DNA of 10,082 nucleotides from Nitrosopumilaceae archaeon (GCA_030697975.1 JAUYOQ010000263.1:1-10082), one strand, 5' to 3'. Counted from the stretch's first letter, positions 1 through 6,563 are shown. Program-made: numbers and translations. Notes: a model not told the origin generated them from the sequence alone.

Positions 1-85
1 TGCTGTGTAAAACTACAGAGTTGTGAGCTTGGAGTTCTTTTGGAACAAGTTCAAGTGAAGATTCTGCAAGTATTAACGAAAGCAT
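1..85 (-). CDS. nep1: Nep1/Emg1 rRNA pseudouridine methyltransferase, N-terminal fragment
   Basis: The 28 N-terminal codons are visible; the gene runs off the left edge. The ATG is at 83-85, five bases after the stop of the gene at 91-1212. The peptide begins MLSLILAESSLELVPKEL and continues to a His-Ser pair at the edge. The pattern I-L-A-x-S-x-L-E-L-(V/I)-P-x-E is the hallmark start of the archaeal and eukaryotic Nep1 (Emg1) family. These SPOUT methyltransferases N1-methylate a pseudouridine in helix 35 of small-subunit rRNA and take part in 30S/40S biogenesis. No Shine-Dalgarno site is visible in the five-base gap, so translation is either coupled to the upstream gene or starts on a separate leaderless mRNA. 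The family match rests on a short but characteristic stretch. Its presence supports an archaeal source. Confidence 0.82.
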   Translation of the reverse strand, partial: MLSLILAESSLELVPKELQAHNSVVLHS

Positions 86-90
86 GGAGA

Positions 91-1212
91 TTATTGTTGT
101 ATCTGTTTTTTAAATTCTGACCAACCAGGTTTTGGAGTTCCCTTAACATCGACTAGTCCTGCATTGCACAAGTAATAACCAAGTCGCTCTATTACAAACT
201 CACTGCTTCCCAGTCCAGATCCCCCCCCAACAGTAATTTTTGATTCAACACTTTCTTGTTTATCTGGAAAACACGAGCCCTCTGGTCTATCATATTGTCT
301 GTACCACGTAAAGAATTCAATCTGTGACTTGTTTTTTCTATAGAAATCATATGCAGTTTTTAAAAATTCTGCTTGGGCCTGCTCATTTCCATTAACAAAC
401 TCAGATGTACTCCAACTTATTTCAAATAAAGCAACTTTTTTGTCAGGAACCAAATCAAACATTTTTTCCAAATCAGTTTGCGCTTCGTATGGCGTTTTTG
501 TTATATCGTTTAGGCTGTCTACTGGAAAGTATGAAAAGGCAACAAAATCACCCATGCCAAGCTCACTTACTAGATTTTCTAGATTTTTGTTAAAAATGGC
601 ATGTAGAGCAAATGAGCTTCCTATTTTTACGTTGGGATGTTTTTGTTTAATTTTCTCATATACAATATTGAAAAAGTGCTTATAGTTTTCAACTCCTCCC
701 TCGTTATAGCGAAAGTGTTCCTCGATTTCTGCACCAATTATGACAGTATCAATTATGTTGTATCTAGATAATACAACATCAAGAACTCTTACAGTGTTGT
801 CTGCAAGGTTTTCTGTGAGTGCCTGTCTTCCCATCCAGTCAGGAAATGGCCCAAGTGCAGGTCCATTTACTACAGAAAAAAATAGTGTTACTTGCATGTT
901 ATTTTTTTTATTAAAGCTCATCAGAATATCAGATTCTTTGAAATTGAACTGATCCTTTTCAGGCTCTAAAATGTTCCAAAACATATAGAGGTTGTTTCTT
1001 CCAACGCCAGTTGTTGCTGCTTGTTCATAGACTCTGTTTAGCTCTTCAAGTGTAGTTGCAGCTGTTGGTGTATTTACAACAAGTCCAAGATTTGGATTTG
1101 TAGTTAATGGAATTGTATTGTTATTTTCAAAATCAACTGTTAAAACAGCAATGATTGTTATAACAGCTGCAGCTATTATTGCTCCAACTCCACCAACTAG
1201 TTTTTTGTTCAA
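91..1212 (-). CDS. Membrane-anchored glycoside-hydrolase-like (clan A TIM-barrel) protein
   Basis: This 373-residue protein starts with a short basic end (NKK) and a hydrophobic segment at about residues 6-25. That fits an uncleaved signal anchor with the remainder outside the cell. The body resembles clan GH-A barrels: a W-x-x-L-E-P motif at 79-84 (as in GH42/GH39-like enzymes), a hydrophobic strand ending in GAEIEE at 160-165 where the acid/base Glu is expected, and VALFEISW at 260-267 where the nucleophile (E264) is expected. The usual Asn before the acid/base Glu is Ala161, so catalysis is uncertain. C314 and C349 could form an extracellular disulfide. The TTG at 1210-1212 is the only plausible start before the anchor. 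The gene begins 42 nt after the nrdJ stop, in the same frame. A G8 tract lies in codons 329-331. Family and substrate cannot be fixed by eye. Confidence 0.62.
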   Translation of the reverse strand: MNKKLVGGVGAIIAAAVITIIAVLTVDFENNNTIPLTTNPNLGLVVNTPTAATTLEELNRVYEQAATTGVGRNNLYMFWNILEPEKDQFNFKESDILMSFNKKNNMQVTLFFSVVNGPALGPFPDWMGRQALTENLADNTVRVLDVVLSRYNIIDTVIIGAEIEEHFRYNEGGVENYKHFFNIVYEKIKQKHPNVKIGSSFALHAIFNKNLENLVSELGMGDFVAFSYFPVDSLNDITKTPYEAQTDLEKMFDLVPDKKVALFEISWSTSEFVNGNEQAQAEFLKTAYDFYRKNKSQIEFFTWYRQYDRPEGSCFPDKQESVESKITVGGGSGLGSSEFVIERLGYYLCNAGLVDVKGTPKPGWSEFKKQIQQ

Positions 1213-1254
1213 TGATGTTGGCAGAAGAAAAGGTAGTAAAAAAGTTGTGATAGG

Positions 1255-3909
1255 TCAGCCAGAAGTGCAGCCACTAAAGCCACATTCTATGCATATGCTA
1301 CATCCTTCCACAAAAACAAGATTGTTTTTGCAGGTAGGACATAGGCTTTCTTCTTTTGTTTCCTCTTTTACGCTGCTTTGTTTTGGTGTTTCTTCTGGAG
1401 TCTTTAGCCGTAGTGCGTTATCAACTTGGGTTCTTATGTAAGAGTTCTTGATATTTTGTGTAATAAAGTCGGTAACAAAATTGCTTGGTCTTACCTCAAA
1501 GGTCTTTTCTGCATTTTCACTTGTCATATGAAGTACCTGCTGGTGTCGTGAGCCATCACGGTATACGGTAATGCCTTTTAGCGCCATTTCATGTGCCAAA
1601 AGATATGCTGCCTTGACGTCGTCTGATGATACATCATGTGGCATGTTAATTGTTTTTGCAATTGCATTGCCAATCCAGATCTGCCATACAGATTGCGCCA
1701 TTAGGTGGTCTGCCCAGTGAATATCCATTGCTGTAACAAAGATTTTTTGCATCCATTCTGGGATTTCTGGGATTCCCTTAAGTGACCCATAGTTGTCTGC
1801 GATTTTTGCAAGAATTTCCTCGCTGTACATCCCGTTGTCTTTGAGGACTTGATCAAAGATTTTGTTTGTATAAAAGAACCTCCCTACTGTTACGCGCTTT
1901 TCAAAAACAAGTGCAAATGTTGGCTCCATTCCGTTTGAGCAGTCTGCTATCATAGATAAAGTGCCTGTTGGGGCTACAGTTGTTGTAAGTACGTTTCTAA
2001 TCCCATGTTTTTTTATCTTTAAGATTAAGGCGTCCCAGTCATGGCTGTGTTCTTCTTTTGGTTTTTCATAAAATCCGGCAATAGGTATATTTCCTTCAGG
2101 ATATTCCGTTTTTGGACATAATGGAAATTCTCCTCTTGATTTTGCCAAGGCAACGCTTTCTTCCATAGAATAGTATGATAGTGCCTCGGCTAGATTTGAT
2201 TGGAATTCATATCCTTCTTGTGAGTTGTATGGAATTCTAAGCTTGTAGAGTAGATCTGCAACTCCCATAACACCTAGTCCAATTCGTCGCGACTCTTTTG
2301 ATGCAACATCGATTTCTTTGACAGGATAATTATTCATGTCAATTACGTTGTCAAGAAATCTTGTAGTTTTTCTGATAGTCTCTTCATATCGTTGCCAGTC
2401 AAACTCATACTGTCCGTCTGCTTTTCGTTTTACAAGATTTGCCAAGTTGATAGAGCCAAGATTGCATGACTCGTATGGATAGAGACTTTGCTCTCCGCAT
2501 GGATTTGTAGCACGTAGTGGCATACCTCTTGCTTTTGCAAATACATTGTATTTGTTGATTAGATCAAAAAAGATCAGACCCGGTTCTGCACTCTTCCATG
2601 CTGAAAGTGCTATCAGATCAATTAGCTGATGTGAGTTAATCTCACGGACAGGTGACTTGTCACGAGGATTGCGTAACATGTACTTGCCGTCTTCGGTGTT
2701 TACAAGTGCATTCCAAAAGTCTTCCCATATTCCAACGCTGACATTAAAGTTCTCCAAAATGCCAGGCTGTGTCTTGTTTGTGATAAATTTTTCAACGTCT
2801 GGATGCCATGCCTCCAAGATTCCCATGTTTGCACCTCGACGTTTTCCTCCTTGCTTTACAACTTCGGTGACTGTGTTTATGATGTTCATAAAGGAGACAG
2901 GTCCTGAAGCAACACCAGACGTTGATGCTACAATGTCTCCTTCTTGGCGCAGATCAGAATAGTTTATTCCAACCCCACCGCCCGATTTGAAGATTAGTGC
3001 TGCGTCTGATGTTGATTTCATGATTCTTTCCATGTCATCTTGCATATCAAGCACAAAACAGGCAGATAATTGGCCTAATCGTCCACCTGCATTCATCATT
3101 GTTGGTGAGTTTGGTAAGAAGTCTTGTGCTGTCATAAGTTCCATGTATTCTTTTATCTTGTCGGCATAGTCATCAAGCTTCTTTGATGCAATCATAGTCA
3201 AGAGTTCTTTGAAGCTTACTTTCATCTGGCCTTTCTTTGCCAAACTAATGTAGTGATTTATCAGTCCTCTAAAGTGCCACTTGTTTAGATAGTATTCGCC
3301 TATTTTGAATTTGTAATCAAAGTCATCAAGTTTTTCAAGGTATTTTCTTGCCTCTTCTATGTCCTGCTTTATGTTGCCTTCAACTGAAAAGACCTTGTTA
3401 TCATACAAGACATCTCCAAGGCCTACTAAAATCGCGACTCGCTCAAACATAGCTCCTGGGCTTTCAATAATTTCGCTTTTGTTATTTCGCATAAGGTATC
3501 TTGATGCCAACACCCTCAAACAATTGAGATCAAACTTTTTTGCTACCGAATCAAGGAATTTGGTGTTTAGTATCTTCATTTTGTTGTCTCTTAATTTGCG
3601 TCGTTCATGTCTGTACAGAATGTAGGCTTTGGCTATTTCGCTATAGCCCCGTTCAATTAGACTAGATTCTACCATATCTTGAATATCTTCAACGCTTGGT
3701 GTGTTTGATGCAGAGAAACCCTGCTCCATTAATTTTTTCAAAACCCCGTCTGTTAGTTCTTCTGCTAAACCACGGTTCGCTTCACCCGTAGCAGCCCCAA
3801 TCGCCTTGTATATGGCGTTTGTAATTTTGTCTTTGTTGAAATTCGTCGTTTTTCCATTTCGTTTGCGAATTTCAACGATCGAGTCTTCTATTTGAGAAAA
3901 ATCTGCCAT
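1255..3909 (-). CDS. nrdJ: Adenosylcobalamin-dependent (class II) ribonucleotide reductase
   Basis: The 884-residue enzyme reduces ribonucleotides to deoxyribonucleotides for DNA synthesis, using a thiyl radical generated from adenosylcobalamin; it needs no oxygen or second radical subunit. An ATP-cone (about 10-100, with KRNGK and FNKDKI) gives allosteric nucleotide sensing. The catalytic barrel follows (about 260-790): LPNSPTMMNAGG, C284 in LSACF as one redox cysteine, KSGGGVG at 308-314, and N469-P-C471-G-E473, the family's Asn/Cys/Glu active site with C471 as probable radical cysteine. APTGT at 646-650 is the usual phosphate-binding loop. The C-terminal tail has Cys at 857, 860, 870, 873, 876 and 881, matching the zinc-binding and redox-shuttle tail of class II enzymes. 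No intein interrupts it. The ATG at 3907-3909 has GGAG six bases upstream. It lies 200 nt downstream of the probable regulator gene. Confidence 0.96.
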   Translation of the reverse strand: MADFSQIEDSIVEIRKRNGKTTNFNKDKITNAIYKAIGAATGEANRGLAEELTDGVLKKLMEQGFSASNTPSVEDIQDMVESSLIERGYSEIAKAYILYRHERRKLRDNKMKILNTKFLDSVAKKFDLNCLRVLASRYLMRNNKSEIIESPGAMFERVAILVGLGDVLYDNKVFSVEGNIKQDIEEARKYLEKLDDFDYKFKIGEYYLNKWHFRGLINHYISLAKKGQMKVSFKELLTMIASKKLDDYADKIKEYMELMTAQDFLPNSPTMMNAGGRLGQLSACFVLDMQDDMERIMKSTSDAALIFKSGGGVGINYSDLRQEGDIVASTSGVASGPVSFMNIINTVTEVVKQGGKRRGANMGILEAWHPDVEKFITNKTQPGILENFNVSVGIWEDFWNALVNTEDGKYMLRNPRDKSPVREINSHQLIDLIALSAWKSAEPGLIFFDLINKYNVFAKARGMPLRATNPCGEQSLYPYESCNLGSINLANLVKRKADGQYEFDWQRYEETIRKTTRFLDNVIDMNNYPVKEIDVASKESRRIGLGVMGVADLLYKLRIPYNSQEGYEFQSNLAEALSYYSMEESVALAKSRGEFPLCPKTEYPEGNIPIAGFYEKPKEEHSHDWDALILKIKKHGIRNVLTTTVAPTGTLSMIADCSNGMEPTFALVFEKRVTVGRFFYTNKIFDQVLKDNGMYSEEILAKIADNYGSLKGIPEIPEWMQKIFVTAMDIHWADHLMAQSVWQIWIGNAIAKTINMPHDVSSDDVKAAYLLAHEMALKGITVYRDGSRHQQVLHMTSENAEKTFEVRPSNFVTDFITQNIKNSYIRTQVDNALRLKTPEETPKQSSVKEETKEESLCPTCKNNLVFVEGCSICIECGFSGCTSG

Positions 3910-3915
3910 AAATAT

Positions 3916-3919
3916 CTCC
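3916..3919 (-). promoter_or_regulatory. Shine-Dalgarno site of nrdJ
   Basis: On the minus strand GGAG lies six bases before the nrdJ ATG. It is one of few convincing ribosome-binding sites in the window and fixes this start codon. It also implies that the nrdJ mRNA has a 5' leader, unlike many neighbours that look leaderless. Confidence 0.6.
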
Positions 3920-3942
3920 GAAATAGTCTATGAAATCAAGTG

Positions 3943-3949
3943 AATATAA
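3943..3949 (-). promoter_or_regulatory. Candidate TATA box for nrdJ
   Basis: The minus strand reads TTATATT here, about 35-40 nt before the nrdJ ATG. An archaeal TATA box sits about 26 nt before the transcript start, which would put that start near 3919-3921 and give a short leader that just includes the GGAG. The box is flanked by a weak AAGT/ACTT inverted repeat. The assignment is by position and base composition only. Confidence 0.4.
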
Positions 3950-4073
3950 CTTCTGTGGCAAAAAAATTTTTATCAAGATCCGATTTAGCTCAACAACTTT
4001 TACACTAGTATGATAAACTTAGTAGTGGTTAAGATTACAAGTTTTCTAAAAAGTAGCTAAATGTCTTTCTTGG

Positions 4074-4085
4074 TTTTTCGAAAAA
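4074..4085. repeat. 12-bp perfect palindrome TTTTTCGAAAAA
   Basis: The sequence is its own reverse complement over 12 bp, 24 bases downstream of the stop codon of the 4110-6212 gene. It may be part of a transcription terminator for that gene, because on its coding strand a run of six Ts is included, or it may be a protein-binding dyad upstream of nrdJ. Confidence 0.5.
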
Positions 4086-4090
4086 AGTTT
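4081..4090 (-). terminator. T-rich candidate terminator of the regulator gene
   Basis: On the minus strand the gene's 3' flank reaches AACTTTTTTC about 20-30 nt after the stop codon. Archaeal RNA polymerase commonly terminates at such T tracts. The tract overlaps the 12-bp palindrome. Support is compositional only. Confidence 0.35.
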
Positions 4091-4097
4091 TGTTATA

Positions 4098-4108
4098 ACG
4101 AATTTCGT
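4098..4108. repeat. 5-1-5 inverted repeat ACGAA-T-TTCGT
   Basis: Perfect five-base arms flank a single central base, beginning one base after the stop codon of the regulator gene. Its length and spacing are too small for a stable hairpin in RNA, so a DNA-binding dyad or chance are the two readings. It lies 189 nt from the nrdJ start. Confidence 0.4.
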
Positions 4109-4109
4109 C

Positions 4110-6212
4110 TTAATTTATTATATATGGAGACTTGCATTTGGGGCATTTATCACCTAATTTCTCATCTTTTAGTCCACAGTTACCGCAGATCGCTACTTTC
4201 TTTACAGGTTTAAAGGAGGAAAGCAAATCTGATGCCTTTTCTATTATACTCTTGATTTCATCGGCTTTGGCGTCTTTTGAGAACTTGATTCGGGTTAATA
4301 AACCGCCATCAAGCATCTTTGCCATCTTGTTACATTCTACTATTTTATCGCTTTTAGCTGAAAAACCAGAGATTTCTCCAGCATCAAATGCTATTCCTTC
4401 CGAATAAGATTCACCTTCTATGGTCTTAAGAATCGACATTTTACCGTATTTTTCTCCGTCTAGTGTGGCAAATCTACTTGATCCTTCGCTTTCTACCATG
4501 CAGACATTAACAGTATCGCCGGTTTCCTTTCCTTTCTTTTTTGCTACACTTACTGCAGTATCAATTACCTTGTACAAAATATCTTTTCCTTCTTTATTGC
4601 CCTCATATCCTAAAATGTGAAAGACTGCTTCCCGTAGTCCAACCAGATTAATGACTAGAGAAACTGATCCCCGCTGCATATATTGCGTGTTGCTAGCAAG
4701 TATAGGGTTTAGTCCACGTCTTGTCAGATCTGAAACATCTTTTTTCCTCAATGACATAGAAGAAAGTGCTGGCTTCATCAATAGTGCCAGTCGTGCTCTA
4801 AAGTAAGTTTCGTCTTTGTTTGATTCAAATGCAAGTCTTGGCAAATTGATTGAAAGTGATTGGAGTTTGATCGAAGTTGTTCCTGCATTCTTTATATCAA
4901 CACGTAAGATTCCCTTGTTTGATGCTTGCTCTTTTGTAAGGAAGATTTGTCCACCAAGTGCTATTATTTCTGAAAGGACGTCTGATACGTCTGTGACATT
5001 ACCTTTTTCATAGTCAATTATCAGTCCGATTTTTGGAATTGGTGTTATCTTTGTATATTCTTTGTATGCAGAAAGGATTGCTTTGATGATCTTTGTATCA
5101 GAACCTAATTGGACTAAAAATGAAACAAGTGTCGGGCTTTTACCATATTTTGAAGATGTCGATGCAGTAGAGAAAGCATTTGTTAATCTTAGCTCCAACT
5201 CTGAAATATCTTTTGAATGCTTTGATAACAATGAAACTAGCCCATCCATTACCACCTCTTGAGATGTCTCTTTTGAGACTAGGGAAATTACCATTGATAG
5301 TGAAGTTATCAAGTTATCTAGATCCTTAATTGATGAAATCCTTGTTACGCCTAGACATTTGCCCTTAAGGTCAAGGCCATCTTCGATTAACTCTTTGACA
5401 TTGATGAATATAGTATCAGGCAATAGAGACCATATGCCAGGATTTGTGATGTGAAGGTCGCCTGAGAGATGCGAGTCTGCTACATCTTTAGGCAGGGTAT
5501 TTAAAAGCAGGTGCTCGGCAAGAGCTGCCTGGCCTGTCTTAAATAATAGCTCTTCTGCTCCAGCATCCACATTATTCACATTAGATATCATTTCCTGAAC
5601 ATCAAAGACTGGCAAGCCAAGCCTTGCAAGTTTATTCCTATACTCCTCATGGCCATGTTCTAAGAGAACTGAGTTTACCATCTCACGAATTAAAGAGCCT
5701 GTTAGGTATGTTGTTTGATATTTGTAGATTCGATTTTCTACTTCTTCTGTTATTTTTTGTGCTAGTTCAAGTGGCAAACTGCCCTCACGAACCAAAGACT
5801 GGATGATTTTATGAGAATTAAATTCCTCAATTGATTCATGTGAGGTTCTAACATACATTTTCCCGCTTTCAATTATTGATCTTTCCTCAATCTGTCTTGC
5901 AAGACTTAGAACCAGTTTGCCCAGATTTGTAATAGTATAGCGTCTTTCGGATTTGTTAAGCGCTACTAGTGATTGCCGCAACAATTTTCGCAAATGATAT
6001 GCAAATTTTCCGCTTTCTTTTTTTGACTTAAATCCTGCAAGTGACTTTAATTCTGAATAGGTCAGAGGTCCTTTTGAGTTTAAAATTCTTAAAATATCGA
6101 TTCTGTTTGGGCTTGCCATGACAGAAAAGATCATTCTTACGCGCTTTGATGTTGATTGTAAAATACCGCCACGCTTAGGATCCTCTAGGTCCTCGCTCAG
6201 TTCCATAACCAT
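4110..6212 (-). CDS. ArsR-like winged-helix / ATP-cone / degenerate NrdD fusion, probable dNTP-sensing regulator
   Basis: The 700-residue protein joins four parts. Residues 25-105 are an ArsR-like winged helix (SPNRIDILRIL, then AYHLRKLL and a basic wing). Residues 119-208 are an ATP-cone (VRTSHESIEEFNSHKI, as in reductases and NrdR). Residues 215-665 resemble anaerobic reductase NrdD (SHLSGDLHI, INLPRLAFE, GLREAVFHILG). Residues 676-693 are a zinc ribbon (C676, C679, C690, C693). The chain ends seven residues after the last Cys, where NrdD would continue to its glycyl-radical motif. Cysteines in the NrdD-like part are only C286, C571 and C627, none in a recognisable catalytic setting, so it is probably not an enzyme. 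Lying directly upstream of nrdJ, it is inferred to sense ATP/dATP and control reductase expression. The ATG at 6210-6212 suits a leaderless mRNA; Met3 is an alternative. Confidence 0.85.
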   Translation of the reverse strand: MVMELSEDLEDPKRGGILQSTSKRVRMIFSVMASPNRIDILRILNSKGPLTYSELKSLAGFKSKKESGKFAYHLRKLLRQSLVALNKSERRYTITNLGKLVLSLARQIEERSIIESGKMYVRTSHESIEEFNSHKIIQSLVREGSLPLELAQKITEEVENRIYKYQTTYLTGSLIREMVNSVLLEHGHEEYRNKLARLGLPVFDVQEMISNVNNVDAGAEELLFKTGQAALAEHLLLNTLPKDVADSHLSGDLHITNPGIWSLLPDTIFINVKELIEDGLDLKGKCLGVTRISSIKDLDNLITSLSMVISLVSKETSQEVVMDGLVSLLSKHSKDISELELRLTNAFSTASTSSKYGKSPTLVSFLVQLGSDTKIIKAILSAYKEYTKITPIPKIGLIIDYEKGNVTDVSDVLSEIIALGGQIFLTKEQASNKGILRVDIKNAGTTSIKLQSLSINLPRLAFESNKDETYFRARLALLMKPALSSMSLRKKDVSDLTRRGLNPILASNTQYMQRGSVSLVINLVGLREAVFHILGYEGNKEGKDILYKVIDTAVSVAKKKGKETGDTVNVCMVESEGSSRFATLDGEKYGKMSILKTIEGESYSEGIAFDAGEISGFSAKSDKIVECNKMAKMLDGGLLTRIKFSKDAKADEIKSIIEKASDLLSSFKPVKKVAICGNCGLKDEKLGDKCPKCKSPYIIN

Positions 6213-6227
6213 GTCTAAAAGATCAGG

Positions 6228-6279
6228 GGTAATTAAGATTTATGACAAAATATGATGTTGTGATTTTTTCTTAATTACC
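6228..6279. repeat. 11-bp perfect inverted repeat in the regulator promoter
   Basis: Arms GGTAATTAAGA (6228-6238) and TCTTAATTACC (6269-6279) are exact reverse complements separated by 30 nt. Their centres are 41 bp apart, close to four helical turns. The repeat lies 16 nt upstream of the 6212 start codon and encloses the probable TATA region. The spacing suits two dimer sites on one DNA face, as expected of an autoregulated winged-helix protein. A long-loop hairpin is the alternative. Confidence 0.6.
6236..6243 (-). promoter_or_regulatory. Candidate TATA box of the regulator gene
   Basis: The minus strand reads ATAAATCT about 24-31 nt before the ATG at 6212. That distance would make the transcript leaderless, in line with the absence of a Shine-Dalgarno site. 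The box overlaps the left arm of the 11-bp inverted repeat, so a protein bound to that arm would block TBP. Confidence 0.42.
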
Positions 6280-6331
6280 AAATTGCAATATTTGTAATAT
6301 CAAGATCTAGCAATTCAGAAAAGTTTTTAGA

Positions 6332-6493
6332 TCAGTTTTCTTGGACATCAAGTGTAAATTCTGCAGTAGAAAGTGTCTGTCCACATGAGGGACATTTGTT
6401 ATTGTATGGTCTTACTACATCTTTGATCGACTTGAGCATTTTCATATTAGCCACTTTTTTTCCACATTTTCCGCAAACTACTTCTACTGACAT
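6332..6493 (-). CDS. Small two-CxxC zinc-ribbon protein (53 aa)
   Basis: A 53-residue protein with C7-x-x-C10 and C34-x-x-C37 separated by a basic linker containing KMLKSIKDVVRPYNN. This is a rubredoxin-like or treble-clef zinc-ribbon arrangement, with a short acidic tail. I chose the ATG at 6491-6493 (protein MSVEVVCGKC) rather than the TTG 60 nt upstream: the 20 extra residues look like translated AT-rich leader, and AAATTATT at 6513-6520 sits at TATA distance from this ATG. The gene ends 119 nt before the start of the winged-helix/NrdD-like gene. No specific family function is recognised. Similar small archaeal ribbons bind nucleic acid or serve as transcription or translation accessories, but that is only analogy. 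Confidence 0.72.
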   Translation of the reverse strand: MSVEVVCGKCGKKVANMKMLKSIKDVVRPYNNKCPSCGQTLSTAEFTLDVQEN

Positions 6494-6512
6494 ATAGTAA
6501 GCTGTTTTGCTC

Positions 6513-6520
6513 AAATTATT
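6513..6520 (-). promoter_or_regulatory. Candidate TATA box of the small zinc-ribbon gene
   Basis: AATAATTT on the minus strand is centred about 24 nt before the ATG at 6493, consistent with leaderless transcription. A second AT-rich block at 6539-6550 lies about 50 nt upstream and would instead give a short leader. Confidence 0.32.
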
Positions 6521-6563
6521 AGAAATCCGCTTGAAAGTTTTTAATAAATACAATAAATTTGAT

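Larger units (their letters stand above)
3910..4109. other. 200-nt intergenic region upstream of nrdJ
   Basis: This is the longest non-coding gap in the window. From the nrdJ side it holds the GGAG site and TATA candidate, then an 8-bp inverted repeat (ATTTAGCT at 3983-3990, AGCTAAAT at 4055-4062). The octamer TTAAGATT at 4029-4036 is also found in the promoter of the regulator gene. Nearest the regulator gene are a 12-bp palindrome (4074-4085) and a 5-1-5 palindrome (4098-4108). No ORF or tRNA is evident. The length is unusual for this compact locus and leaves room for an operator or an untranslated leader. Confidence 0.55.

Noticed and set aside
1118..1441. A 107-codon plus-strand frame spanning the boundary between the glycosidase-like gene and nrdJ.
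   Set aside because: It is the complement of the signal-anchor and Cys-rich tail codons of the two real genes and has no recognisable family features.
1255..3909. An intein in the ribonucleotide reductase gene.
   Set aside because: Archaeal reductases often carry inteins, but the catalytic motifs here follow in normal order with no insertion and no intein splice motifs.
4110..6212. Reading the NrdD-like protein as a working anaerobic ribonucleotide reductase.
   Set aside because: The chain ends seven residues after the zinc ribbon with no glycyl-radical motif, catalytic cysteines are not recognisable, and a DNA-binding domain has been added.
6494..6553. A 20-residue N-terminal extension of the small zinc-ribbon protein from the TTG at 6551-6553.
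   Set aside because: The extension looks like translated AT-rich leader; the internal ATG at 6491-6493 fits a TATA-like box and gives a compact domain.
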